DNA of 64,000 bases from Scleromitrula shiraiana (taxonomy: Eukaryota; Ascomycota; Leotiomycetes; Helotiales; Sclerotiniaceae), in assembly GCA_028455995.1 (NCBI GenBank), contig JABELC010000006.1, forward strand, positions 1,860,001 through 1,924,000. Reading direction: 5' to 3'. This document shows positions 45,619 through 57,199 of the stretch, piece after piece (positions within the stretch are counted from its first letter, which is position 1; every line of letters starts with the position of its first letter). The notes beneath the pieces are model-generated. The model was given only the letters and a program-made list of their open reading frames with translations. It made no database searches and was not told the origin of the DNA. A program made the position numbers and the translations under genes.

Positions 45619-47682
45619 TCAAGCATTCCCCTCACTAATTCTCCACGCCCTCAACGGCAACGCCTGCAGCTTCAACGCGGCGGGCTTAATATACGTCCAA
45701 AACGTGACCGCCCCAATAATAATACACACAACATTCATAACGTAATAGCCATCCCGCTCGATATCACAGATGCCTCCTCCAGAGAGACAGCGATCTTTTT
45801 CGGCCGCGAGGGCGCACGAGAAACCATCCGTTACGAGGGGCCCTTTGAGGGTGGGCGGGAGCTTGTAGCTGGGGGAGGGGGGGATGCAGGTTGCGATTGT
45901 GAAGGCATCGACGAGTTTGAGGACGAAGAAGCGGGGGAATGTGCCGCCTAGGTTGGAGACGCTGTTTACGTTGTTAGTAGATGAATAAGTAGATAGCTAC
46001 AAGAGGGGGAAGAAAGGGGCAATCACTTACGTAGCGAGTAAAGTCATATAAGTACCACCAATAATCGGATCCGCAATCCTAGCATGGAATGCCGAAACCG
46101 CCACGAACATGACGGTATTGGTAAAGGTGGAAAATATATGCTCGGCAATGACAACAAGTAGATACCACGTATCGACTCCATTTTTAGGGAAGATAATAAC
46201 AGTGATCTGAGCAATGACGGCAGCGACTAGACGGCCCACAAATCCCCAGCACCAGAGTCGCATGGGTGTGTATGTCGTGGACCATTTTCCGGCATAGTAG
46301 CCTAATGCTATCTCGAATGGAAAGTCGATGAGAACAGTCAACGCCATATCCTCCTGACTAAACCCCTTGTCTATCAACTTAAGACTTGTAACTCCATCGT
46401 TCGCCTGGAAGCCAATCTTTGCAATTAGGTGAACGATGATGATTGTTTGGATGTTCTTCAGCTTGAGAACTCCCCACATGACCTTGTAGACATCCCAGAT
46501 ACCATCTTCGTTCCTGGTTTTTTCTTCGCGTTTGAAGAGTCCCAGTCCGATGGTTACAATGATGTATGTCCAACCCCAGAATGTAAGATATCCACCCAAT
46601 GTCATTACACCTTCATCGAGTGGAGTTTTGCGGAACCATTTGTTGGCGAAATCGGGGGCATTGAAAGCCAGGAAAACCGTAAACGACATGAATTGACCCG
46701 CTGTTAAACCTACAGTCTGAGCCGTCGATGCGTAAGATATATTGCCCGGTGTCAATAAAGTGAGAGCCCAACCATCCACAGCAATATCCTGAGTGGCGCA
46801 CATAAACACCAAAAAGAACCACCAACCAGTAAACCCCCAAATACCAGCACCCTCGTTCTCACCAGCTGTAGTCATCATTTCCTTGATATTGGATCCAAGC
46901 CATATCATTCCCAGTCCCGACAACATCTGAATTGGCATTATCCAGCTCTTTCTCCTTCCCACCCTTGGACTCCATATCGCATCTACGATGGGACTCCATA
47001 ACAACTTCAGCGAATATGGATATGATGCTAAGCTGAAAACTCCAAGCGCGCTGTACGACATATGTGGTTTTAAGAGGAAAGGTACCGAGCCCGTCGCCAA
47101 ACCCATAGGCACACCCTGTAAAAAGTACAATAGGACCAAAAGTCCAAAGTTCCTCTTATCCTGCATTGGCAATTGGAAGAATCCATGATTATTGAGGATG
47201 GGAGTTTTCGGTACAGGTTCATCCAAGGTGAACGACTCTCTAGCCATCAAATTCGCCGTCACGATGGGGGAATCCAAGTTGGCATTCTTGCGCCGGTATT
47301 CCACATTATTGTTCATGCTTCCGTTTTGTGTTGAAGGATCTTCACCTCCGGTGGCAGAAGAAGAGCCCACTGGCTCTGGTACTTTACCCTTGCGAGACCG
47401 AGCACCCATAGAATCCAATTCCAAGTCCTCGTCGTCTTCGTCTGCTGAATCTAAATCGCCTAGCAAATGCTTAGAATCTTCCGGCTGATGTTCGTCGTGT
47501 GAATTTGTATGAATTGATTTAGGTTTGTGCTTGGTATGTCGATGTCGTGTAGATAAATCGTCTAGTTCTTGCGCGAATGGATATTGAGGATCGTGATGGA
47601 CGGGTAAGTGTGTGTGACGTGGGTTATCTGAAGTAGAATGAGATGTTATTGAAGGTAATGTGTCTCCCAATGGAGTAGGCAT
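45619..47682 (-). CDS. Acetyl-CoA transporter (AT-1/SLC33-like), ER membrane
   Basis: Two exons: 47682-46031 and 45961-45619, with an intron of 69 nt (GTAAGT..CAG) at 45962-46030. I start at the first in-frame ATG, 47682 (MPTPLGDTLPS), giving 664 aa; the frame is open 17 codons further upstream but only from a TTG. The membrane domain begins near residue 177: RNFGLLVLLYFLQGVPMGL, then SYPYSLKLLWSPIVDAIW, the CATQDIAVDGWALTLL helix, and the GFQANDGVTSLKLIDKGF and FPFEIALGYYAGKW signatures of the AT-1 family. The last exon ends DGYYVMNVVCIIIGAVTFWT. The family moves acetyl-CoA from cytosol into the ER lumen for protein acetylation. The head of about 175 residues is His/Asp/Ser-rich and acidic, which is longer than in animal members. 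Confidence 0.9.
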
Positions 47683-48219
47683 CCATATATTATTTGAAAT
47701 TGAGAATACTTTAGAGGGCTTGTTGTCCTCCAAAGTGATCTCTTAGATTATTATATTTTGTATTTAGATAGTGGGATTGGGTGGGTTCAACGCTATATTA
47801 CTTTGAACTTCAAGGGTATATTCCAGGGTTTTCTATTGGAAAATTGGATATGTGGCTTCATTAATTAGTGGTAGTAGTGGTAGTGGTGGTGGTTAGGTAA
47901 TAATAGTGAGTGAACAAAGCAAATAGTGTAACAACAACATTCTATTTTGGTAGTAAAGTGGTACAGTACCATAATAATAAAAGTATGAAGTTTCTTATCT
48001 GTCTCCAGCTTTATCTTTGTTTCGGTGATAGATTTTCCCCGCTTATTGAGTCTCTGTATAGGAACATCAGATCAGAGTTATAGACGCGACAAAGATATTT
48101 ACTTACGCGTCATCAAACCTCAAGCCTTGGGCAACGACAACAATAAAAGTAAATACAAAACATGATAATTCAATACTTTTAAGTTCTTATAATTTCTACT
48201 ATCAATTATAATTTCAATT
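47683..48219. other. Divergent promoter region, AT-1 and CENP-O genes
   Basis: 537 bp upstream of both genes. It contains a GGTAGTGGT/TGGTGG run near 47871-47893 and an A/T-rich leader before 48220. No ORF deserves a call. Confidence 0.5.
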
Positions 48220-49225
48220 ATGTCGAATTCACGTTCATCACCAGTAGGTGACGTTAGTATGAATATATCAGAGATCCTCAGTCCTGAAGAAGCAGAAGGC
48301 ATTGAATTGGATAACGAAATAACCTCACTCCAAGATCAAAGTAGATATCCCCAATTCAGTCCCCCCATATATGCTACCCGCATATCTAACCATAAATAAA
48401 TAAATAGTTACATTACTAAAAGAACAACGTCGTCTCCAAACATCCACAATCCTCTCTTCCCGCATCTCAAAATCAATCCTATCAAATCTTCAAAAATCAA
48501 AAACCAAATCCTCCAAATCAACCGCGCCCTCAGATGCCAATCCCCTACTAGCAATCTCAGCTGCGCAAACAGCCCACAATACAGAAAACCTCTACCGCGC
48601 ATGCGCATCCATAACCACATTTCCCCTCCAAGATCCGGACCCCTCCGCCTTCAACAACGGGCAAATCCTCGCTGTCCGAATCGACGTCGGTAACGGCGGG
48701 AAATTCATCCGTCCCTATTATATTATGTTAAATAAACCCTATCCAAATTCTTTGGCGTTGAGGATACATCGTCATACTGTTCCTCCCTGTATTCCATTAT
48801 CGAGTCTAGCGGTGAGGTATTTGCCAGCGCCGATGAATAGTGATGGGGTGTTGAAGGAGAGGAAGCAGGATTTAAAGGGGTTTGTGAGGGGGGTGAGGAG
48901 GGAGGTTAAGGGGTATCAGTTGAGGGTTTCCACTATTAAGCATTTAAGGAAAGCATTTTCGCTAGACGAGAAATCGGATGCGAAAGGGAAGAGGAGGGAA
49001 CAAGTAATTGCGGATATCAGTGCTGCGGATGCGGAGGCAAAGCAGGTTAGGATTGAATGGGTTGACGGAACGATCGGTAGATGTATTGTGAATATGAAGG
49101 GAGAAGTAGAAAAATGCGTTATTGTTGGGGAAGAAGGGAGGGATAGGGAAACGGAGAGGAGGATTATGAGTGGGGATAGGAGAATGGAGGGGATTGCGGA
49201 GAGATTGAAAGAGGGTATTTATTAA
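48220..49225 (+). CDS. CENP-O / Mcm21-like inner kinetochore subunit
   Basis: Two exons, 48220-48340 and 48408-49225 (intron 67 nt, donor GTAGAT, branch CTAAC, acceptor TAG), give 312 aa. The N-terminus is acidic (EILSPEEAEGIELDNEITSL), and a helical stretch then follows, LLKEQRRLQTSTILSSRISK. The CENP-O fold motifs come next: NLYRACASITTFPLQDPDPS, ILAVRIDVGNGGKFIRPYYI, and LALRIHRHTVPPCIPLSSLA. The last third, with REVKGYQLRVSTIKHLRKAF, is charged. Mcm21/CENP-O joins Ctf19, Ame1 and Okp1 in the COMA complex that links centromeric nucleosomes to the outer kinetochore. Nothing in the sequence looks broken. The assignment is by motif pattern; close relatives in other fungi diverge strongly, so some doubt remains. 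Confidence 0.8.
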
Positions 49226-50734
49226 GGATGTTATCTCGTCTCGTATAGGATCTGGAGTTTGGGATTTTTACTACGGTGCTATATACCCCGGACGGTGGAA
49301 ATGGAAGGAAACGTTGCAATCCGTACTTTCCCTTATGTGTCGAATCGAATTCTTGTATGTTATGTGAGATATTGTACCACTACAGATATCCTTCAAATTC
49401 TTATTGTGTTACTGGAGGTGATCCGTATCGCCAAGTCAAGCTTCATACATCTACTCGTCTAAATAATCGGTGAGGTTTTGGGGTCGCAGTTGTCCTCTAT
49501 ATGCAATGCTCAACAGCCATGGTTCCAGCCTTGCTCATGCTAAGTTTATCCATCGTCATTGCGTTATGTTATGTTGAGGTCCAAGTCAGTTCATGTTTAT
49601 TAGACCCTCATTCTCCTAGTTTCTTTCGGTCTTTTACGTATGAGGTATATATATACGACGGCACATGGTTCGTCTCGAGCTGCTAGTGCAGGTCGCCGTT
49701 ATTCTCCTCCTCGGGGAACAGATCCATGTATTCTTGAAAAGCCGGCCAAGTTTTTTCATCTTATTATTTCACGCTATGGTATTGTCTCACTTTATTGTAT
49801 ATACGTATCTATGTTGCTATTGTGTAGCAAGCGATGTTCATTGAGATGAGGATTTCGTAGTTGTTTAATAGTAGATTCTCCTATGAACTACTCCTCAACT
49901 TAGGTTTTACGTTATCCAACCAATACCCATCTCCAGAGGATAGTCATCTTCAATTCTCCTCTCATCCACGTACCAACCGTTAGTGCAAGGTCACTGTATG
50001 ACATTCTTGGCTGGGCTATATGCAATCTCCATATTTTTAGTTACCTACTTTCGTCTTTCTAAAAAGTAAATAAAAGTAGCTTCCGAACTAATTCATTTTC
50101 TAATATTTGATCAAATAATAAATACTTGAATGCATGTTGAATAAATATGCTTTGAATATTTGTTTCAAATATGGATATTTAGCTATTTTCAAGGTATCTT
50201 TATTTTGAATAACTGTATGCAATATAAACATTGTAAATCTCAACATTGAATATATAGATTTGATTGTATATAAACTGAACGGACATTCAAAATTTGAATA
50301 TCTCGTTCCTTAAATTTAGCTCAATCTTCTCGCCGTTACACACAGGATTTCCAGCCTCCACTTTTGATTATGTCGTTTCTCCCAAGCATGCCGTATAGCA
50401 ATGCCGTAGAAGATCCGCTCTAGTATGTAGACCTTTCTTACTATTAAATGAAAGATTCCAAGCAATAGTCTTGACTCGTATGATGCTATTGCCAAGTCAC
50501 ACCGCGCAGGAGCTTGCAGAACCAAAACTTGTGCGATATTCGTCTCTAACATGGTAGTGCCATTACAGTCATATATGTTTGATCTTGTAGCTATGATTGA
50601 AGGATCCTTGGCAGCCTCTTAGTTTAACTCTTCGCATTCATCATATAAACTGCAGTGAAGATCATAAATCTATTATTTCACTGCATAGCCATACAAGGAA
50701 AACCATCACAGTATTCATAAATTTCTTTCCCAGT
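49226..50734. other. Intergenic region with diverged repeat relics
   Basis: ORFs at 49259-49462, 49501-49686 and 50316-50552 are unrecognised and probably chance. Near 50110-50300 the sequence has the motif AACTGAACGGACATTC-AAAATTTGAATATCTCG that returns, diverged, at 53120-53270, 54205-54370 and 54930-55000 (see findings). Confidence 0.45.
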
Positions 50735-52337
50735 ATGTCTACTCCTCCCATAACCCCTCTTGGTATACCAGGTCGTAGCAAATGGTCTAAGAAGGAAGTT
50801 TTGAAAGGACTAGTTGGCTTTGTGGTATCCACAATCTGTTGTATGGTTGCCATGATCGCCATCTCTGTCCCTGAGGTTGCAACTAATCTCAGTCATCACG
50901 GCAATGGCCAGTTGATAGTTCTTGGTCTAACAATATCTGTTATGAACATCTCTTTCATGAATGAGGTCCAGGCTCTTATGTTGATTTGCGAAGTATCTCT
51001 CGGCCGCTCGACGTTACAAAACTTAGGCAATCGCTTGCAGAAGCCTATTGGTTCGACATACTTAATGATACATTCGTGTGATCATGTTCATTCTATTGGT
51101 CTTACCTCTCAGTCTAAGCGTAGCGTATAAGCAATTCAATGGCGAAAGCATGACGATCGCTATTTATTACAGCATTCCTGGGAAGAGTTATCTTATTGGG
51201 AATCCACTGGAAGATGAAAGACAGACGGTCTTGATTATTTATGCTACTGCGCCTGTCGTGAGGTCTAATAGGAATCTGCCTCTAAGCCAAGATACCTATG
51301 GCTACAATATGGCTATGTCTGAAGAGTTCAACATAGCAATGCTTGACGGCCCGACTAAAGAATACATCGAATATTTACGAACCAAAATATCATCGGCACA
51401 AGTTCTGTACCTCAGAGCATATGTTAAAGCCACTTTTACTAACATAAGCTTTCCTTCAATCGTCCCTGAGGGCTGCATTGGCCCATATCGATTTTCACTT
51501 TCCCAAGTGAATCTCTCAAATGCCCCGTTGAAATTCGCCATGATGTCTTATTCAGACCATCCAGAGTATTTGTATCTATCTGCATACAATGTATCAACAG
51601 ATCCACCTGGAAATGTGTCCACCAATTTGATTTCTTTCCATTCTTATCGAGGAAAATGTATAGAAGTTTGGGTCGTTACCAAAGCAAAAGTATGGTTACA
51701 TAAGACATCTGATTTCGCTCCTTCCAACGACCAAGAGAGCGTGATTCTAGAAAAAAGAAGTTTCTCATCTCTCCAAAATGATCCACTACAGGTACTTACC
51801 GATGCCATGGTCAAAGTCGTATCAAGCCATTCCAGTAGCCCAAAAAATACAGCCGACGCATTTCTCCATCCAAACAGCAATTGTCGCATCGCTGATATGG
51901 ACCAAATTAGCAACTGACGCTGCACAAAACAAATCTAGTCAATGATTTACCCCGAGCTCGATTACCCTGCACATGACACCATACAATTAGAGACCCCAAC
52001 ACTAAAACAAGCCTTCGGTATGTACTTCATCATATGCTTCCAGCCCATTCTAATCGCATGCTCCTACCTCGTGCGTGTGTGTGCCACCCAGGCTCCAATA
52101 TCCAATGGCTTCAGCTTCACATCTTTCCTCGCTGGTATCACACCAGAAAGCATCCAATTACTCAAAGACGCCAGCTACAGCGGCAATCTTTCGAAATCGG
52201 TCAAAGTTCATATCAACGTCGTGGCAGATGGCATTAAGGAAGGGCGCGAAGAAGGACATCTTGAATATGTTTTAGGCGAGAAAGATGAGAATCTCGAAGA
52301 GAATCACAAGGACTACCCTTGTCTGACAAACGCCTAG
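50735..52337 (+). pseudogene. Frameshifted multi-spanning membrane protein of unknown function
   Basis: The start is ATG at 50735 (MSTPPITPLGIPGRSKWSKK) with a membrane segment VGFVVSTICCMVAMIAISV. The frame then changes near 51015-51030 and again near 51076-51081; in the new frame follow EAYWFDILN and then IMFILLVLPLSLSVAYKQFN, followed by a long extracellular-looking domain with N-glycosylation sites. The frame changes a third time in the A6 run at 51842-51847; the membrane segment SIQTAIVASLIWTKLATDAA follows. The fourth change is at 51940-51945, after which MYFIICFQPILIACSYLVRV and a C-terminal soluble tail to 52337 appear. Each fragment reads like a real protein, so this is one gene in five frame segments, not chance. 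No canonical intron fits the junctions. The homopolymer site could be a sequencing error, but four errors in one gene would be many. Confidence 0.6.
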
Positions 52338-53490
52338 AAATGTTTTGGCTGATGTAAATCATTATAATGATTTCAAGTTAAAATAAAGTTTTTAATTTAA
52401 TATAAAAATGAATTCGAGTTATAGGATTTATCTATAATTTATTTAACTATTAAAAATTGATTTCAATCTAAATAATAATCATTAATGAAAGAAAAATATA
52501 GTAGTAGGAGAAACTAGTTCTAGCTTTCGATTCACTTAAACAGGCTAGTCTACCGCACCGCTCACAATATTTTTCGAAATATGCATCATATTACCTACTC
52601 ACAAAAAAACGATGTTTTCCGGCACCGCACTCCGTACCAAATCTACATGAAAAGAGAAAGGGAGGAGGCTACAGTTTTTATAAAGGATAAGCATGCGTAG
52701 GGAAAATGCTTTTTTGCTCTGTCAATGCTTCAAAGCAGGACTGAGCATCGGGAGTTGATATTACGGGCCCCCAATATATTTGGGATATAGACCGGGGAAT
52801 GTTTAAATAGCTCGATGTCTGTCGGATAGAATATTGTTCTGTAGAATCCTGGTTCTCTGGGGTATGTGGGGTAATTCATCTGATCTTTTGTATCGCAGGT
52901 ACGGAGGGTAGAGATATATAGGATTTCAGTTAGAATTCATTTGAATGCAGGAAATATTGAAGTAATACTTTTGTTTATACGATGTGAATTTTGTGAGATT
53001 GTCTGGGTTTGGTGATTCTTGAATTAATCGCATAGCCATATCGGTCAAATCCTAATAACAATACATACGGTCTTGAGAAGCCTTGATGTCATAAAAAAGG
53101 GATGACGAGATTGAAGCGAACTATTCCGAATGTCTGTTCAGTTGATAGGCATTTGTTATTGTATAAATTTGAGACTATTTATATGAATATATCTTATACG
53201 AACATTTAAAATAAATCTATTAAAATGCATTTGAATATTTACAGCTTGAATAGACATTAGAAAATGGGTTAACTTGAAGTACCGATACGTGATTTTATAC
53301 TAATCGTTAGCTCTACCAGATACCACACACATTACTATATTGACTTGATTTTTTATCACCTCTCTTCCTGTCGTACAACTTTCCCATAGTCACTCAACTC
53401 ACTTCCTCACTCAATTGTCATTATTTCAACAGCATACGTACATTACAATCAGCAAATAGGTCAACACAAGCTACAGCTATTTTTTACAAA
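52338..53490. other. Intergenic with one dispersed-repeat relic
   Basis: An A/T-rich patch follows the pseudogene (52370-52500). A diverged relic of the AACTGAACRGACATTCRR repeat lies in reverse orientation at about 53120-53270. The 150 bp before 53491 is a C/T-rich, leader-like stretch, which suggests a small gene begins there. Confidence 0.45.
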
Positions 53491-53767
53491 ATGTTTGGTG
53501 CAATGCTTCGAGCCACCCATCACAAATGCTTTTCGTCGCATTCCTCCCATGGCCACCCCACCTCGACATCATCTCCTGCACACCAAACCTTCAACACCAC
53601 AACACCACCACCACCACCAAAAATTCTACGCCCCGATGTCCGCGCGTAGAAAAACTTGGGAGACGAAACAATGGTTTCATCTTGCGGCCCTAGTGTGTAT
53701 GTCCAGCATGCCACTTATGATCCAAAGTCGAGGGCGCAAGAACCAATCAACGTCTGATTCACATTAA
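53491..53767 (+). CDS. Possible small membrane protein gene (72 aa or frameshifted longer form)
   Basis: A leader-like stretch runs straight into ATG 53491 (MFGAMLRATHH), but that frame stops after about 50 codons. A second frame open to 53767 gives TNAFRRIPPMATPP, a His-rich run (QHHHHHQ), SARRKTWETKQWF and a short hydrophobic segment HLAALVCMSSMPLMI, ending KNQSTSDSH. This looks like the tail of a small mitochondrial or organellar membrane protein; I do not know the family. Either translation begins at the ATG at 53549 (72 aa), or a one-base slip near 53520 has split a 92-aa gene. The Arg/Ser-rich start would fit a mitochondrial presequence. Confidence 0.35.
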
Positions 53768-55711
53768 GTCGCTGTAGATGGGCAATCTTTGGAGATAGAT
53801 TAGAATGGTGCAGGATTCGAGAATTGGGTTAGGGATGAGTGGCCGGGTCATAACTATTCTTTACCGCTGTTTTTGCGATCCCCTTTTTATATGTCAGGGG
53901 GACGGGATAGCTAAATTATGGTTTTTGTTTGCGATTCCTCTAAGCGCAAGTGATACGACAAGGGCATAGGGGTGGCGGCGGCGGCATTTGTTGAAGAGGA
54001 AGAGAAGGGGGTGGTGATGACGATGACGCTTATCAAGGAGGAGGAGGAGGAGGAGGAGGAGGTATTGGTGGAGGTCCTGGAGGCACAGCTAAATTATAGT
54101 TTATTCAAGGACATAGCCAAATTAGGTTCTGTGTTTATAATCCGCCTTTGGTATGTCAAGGGCACAGCCAAATTAGGTTATATATCTGCAATCCGTCACC
54201 CGGGCTGTTCAAATTTTGAATTTATGTTCAATTGATAAACAATCACCAATTACTTATATAAATATCTGTATTCTAAATAGACATTGATAGTCACGTCAGT
54301 TTAGATTGGTTTGAATATTTGAATCTTATGTAAATATTAAATATAGATTTGTTCAAAATATACTTAAATGTTTACTTTTCGAAGGGACATGAGGAAATAA
54401 ATTAGCTCGTGACATTCAGATCAATGGCATAAATAGATTTACATTATTGCCAAATTCTGGGAAATCTCTGGATAGCACAGGTTTCTTCGATATGCCATAC
54501 CAAAATTGATTTATTTGTTGTGTTCACAAACCTACGCCCGCCTTAAATGAAGTTATGGCGACTTCAAATTTGTCTCACAGAAAGAAGGAAGTGGATTCCT
54601 CTGCAGAAAGCAGGCGATTTATTCGGATGGGGAAACTCAGAGAGGGATGTAGATACGTCTTTGAATGCAAGTCGGTATAGGTACGATTCTGGGGATTATA
54701 TTCTCCCGTTTATCAAGTACTATGCTAAAATCACTTGAACCGCCAACGAAGGAGATGGTGCTTCAATGCGTTTTTACCCCAAAAGTAGTTTAGAATGGAT
54801 GAAGAAGTGTTTTCACTAAACAACCGCTGCACTCTCGAGAATGAGCAATGTTGGTTCCCCCGAACAAGGTTCGAGCTGCTGAAATTCTGACTGAGTGTTT
54901 GTTCAACCGATGTGCTGTGCAATCATCAATGAATCTTAGCATTGAAGATTTATATTCAAACTTGACATTCGGAATTTGAACAGCTCGGTTTGTTTACGTG
55001 AAGGGCACAGCTAAATTATGGCTTATGCCTGTGATCTCTCCAGGTAAATCGTAATCCGTCAACCTTGACCGGAAAATAAGTTCACATGACAGTGTTAAGA
55101 TATATCTGAGATTGATTATGTCAGGAGAAGGAATATGTAGGGTTATTGATTGAAAAGCTGTACTGTAATATGTGGATGGCATTAAAATGATTTGAAGATT
55201 ATTGCAAGTGAGTGAATGAATTTAAGGAAAAGGAGAAACAATAGCTCAAAGAATCAATCGAATCTCCCTGCCATTGAGTCCGAACAGCGAAAACAACCAC
55301 AACTAGGGATTGTTTTCAATAATGAACTTGGGACTTTGAACTATCATTGTTGTCAACCTCGTTGGTCTCAAAATTAGATAAGATCAATATGCGTTGCAAA
55401 TCTCATTTCTATTTATCGATGTCACCAATATGTTAGAGAAATGATCATCTTACCAATTAAAAATACATAAGAGAATAATAATTATTCATTGTCAAAGTCC
55501 CATCCATCCGAGCATTCGCATTGTCATACAAACAAAAAAACATCCCGACACAACCGTGATACAAATCTATTGACCGAGGCTGTGAAGTAACATACCGACG
55601 ACTAACATTTATATATTTAAGAGGTAAGATCTCCGTTTCATTTGAACTGAGTACTAGAAAATTAGAAGGTATTGATTATAGATATCGATATTGATATTAA
55701 TATTAATAAAA
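53768..55711. repeat. Intergenic with dispersed short repeats
   Basis: The unit GGGCACAGC-AAATTA-GG, then a tail with TGTGAT, occurs at about 53893-53940, 54104-54140, 54155-54195 and 54999-55040 (the first in a diverged form). The ATTC-AAATTTGAACAG block occurs at 54208-54230 (reversed) and 54966-54985. A (GGA)n run at 54038-54062 makes a false Glu-rich ORF. ORFs 54547-54738 and 54994-55182 are not recognisable. Confidence 0.5.
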
Positions 55712-57199
55712 ATGTCTTCGCAGATCCCATCGTCAATTATTCCTCAAAATGAGGTTGAGGTTCAGCTTGATTCCAATCCCACCTTCAAGCACAAGCACAA
55801 GCATCAGCACCCCGCATCACCTCCCAAATCACCAATAATAGCCCCACCATCATCCTCACCACCCTCCAATTCCAGCTCAACCTTCACACTCTCATTCAAA
55901 CTCCCCGATTCACTCCCACCCTCCCCAACATCCTCAATCTTTTCCTCCTCTTCTAGCTTCCAAGACATCAGCGCCATGTCTACAACCACCGGTAGCTCCA
56001 AGCCCGACTTGGCGGGGGAAAATACCGCCTCGGTCGCAGAACGCGACTATTTCACCGAAAACACCCCTCCGCCAAACCTCGAAAAACACTCCCAACTCGC
56101 CAAAGATTTCATCGATTTCCACGCTTCTGCCGGCAGACGCGTGGTGCTGGTTACATCTGGCGGGACCACGGTCCCATTGGAACGGCAGACGGTGCGATTT
56201 ATTGATAATTTTAGTGCCGGGACGCGAGGAGCTACATCTGCGGAATATTTTTTGGAGGCCGGATATGCTGTTATTTTTCTGCATCGACAGTTTAGTCTTC
56301 TGCCATATTCAAGACATTACAGCCATGCGACGGATTGTTTCCTTGATTTTCTGCACGAGGGGCCGGAGGGGAGCGGGAGCGTGGTTGCGAAGGAGGAGTA
56401 TAGGGAGAAAATGGTGAAGGTGTTGAGACAGTATCATTCTGCGAAAGCGAAGAATTTACTATTGACGTTGCCGTTTACGACGATTACGGATTATTTGTTT
56501 GTGTTGAGGTCGATTGCGCAGCTTATGAGGCCGTTGGGTCAGACGGGTTTACTTTATTTGGCGGCGGCTGTGTCGGATTTTTTTGTGCCTCCTGAGAGGA
56601 TGGTTGAGCATAAGATTCAGTCTACGAATGCGACGGATGGGAATGGGGGTGGGGAGGGGAATGGGAATAACAATAACAAGGCAAATAAAGAAGAGGAGTT
56701 TGATAATTTTGACTCGTCCCCTGCGGTCCCGAGAAGCAAACGTTTAATTGTGGATTTAGATCCCGTTCCTAAATTTCTCAAGAATCTCGTTGATGGGTGG
56801 GCTCCTGAGGGCATGATTGTTTCCTTCAAACTTGAGACTGATCCTGAGATTTTGGTTCAGAAGGCCCAATATTCTCTGGATCGCTATCAGCATCATTTAG
56901 TGATTGGGAATCTACTAGCGACGCGGAAATGGGAAGTGGTGTTTGTGGCGCCGGGTCAGAAGGATAGATGGATTAGGATACCGAGACACAAGAGGAAGAA
57001 GACGATTAGTGGGGTTGAGGAACTTGTTGGGGCAGCTGCGGCGAAGGGGGATCGAGGAGATGAGGTTGCGGAGAAGCCGTTGGATCCCAAGGAGCTTCCG
57101 GAGGGGGAACCGGAGGTTGAGATTGAGAGTTTGATTATTCCGGCTGTGGAGGCTTTGCATACTTCTCATATTAATGCGCCGAGGAAGAGAGAAAGGTGA
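55712..57199 (+). CDS. CAB2: Phosphopantothenate-cysteine ligase (CoA synthesis)
   Basis: A single exon. The ATG at 55712 gives 495 aa; the frame extends seven codons upstream without an ATG. A Ser/Pro/His-rich head of about 130 residues precedes the catalytic domain (SSSPPSNSSSTF and similar), and a downstream ATG at codon 89 may be the real start. The catalytic domain holds the DFP-family signatures: GRRVVLVTSGGTTVPLE near residue 140, FIDNFSAGTRGATSAEYFL, LLYLAAAVSDFFVP near 283, and GMIVSFKLETDPEILVQKA, LVIGNLLATRKWEVVFV. The enzyme joins 4'-phosphopantothenate and cysteine with ATP (or CTP), the second step of coenzyme A synthesis, in the cytosol. A GNGGGEGNGNNNN insert interrupts the domain in a loop. 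The symbol follows the yeast gene. Confidence 0.88.
   Translation: MSSQIPSSIIPQNEVEVQLDSNPTFKHKHKHQHPASPPKSPIIAPPSSSPPSNSSSTFTLSFKLPDSLPPSPTSSIFSSSSSFQDISAMSTTTGSSKPDLAGENTASVAERDYFTENTPPPNLEKHSQLAKDFIDFHASAGRRVVLVTSGGTTVPLERQTVRFIDNFSAGTRGATSAEYFLEAGYAVIFLHRQFSLLPYSRHYSHATDCFLDFLHEGPEGSGSVVAKEEYREKMVKVLRQYHSAKAKNLLLTLPFTTITDYLFVLRSIAQLMRPLGQTGLLYLAAAVSDFFVPPERMVEHKIQSTNATDGNGGGEGNGNNNNKANKEEEFDNFDSSPAVPRSKRLIVDLDPVPKFLKNLVDGWAPEGMIVSFKLETDPEILVQKAQYSLDRYQHHLVIGNLLATRKWEVVFVAPGQKDRWIRIPRHKRKKTISGVEELVGAAAAKGDRGDEVAEKPLDPKELPEGEPEVEIESLIIPAVEALHTSHINAPRKRER

Noticed and set aside
45406..45951. 181-aa plus ORF
   Set aside because: It is antisense to the last exon of the AT-1 gene, whose splice sites and family sequence are clear.
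53972..54235. Glu-rich 87-aa ORF
   Set aside because: It arises from a (GGA)n run and starts at GTG.
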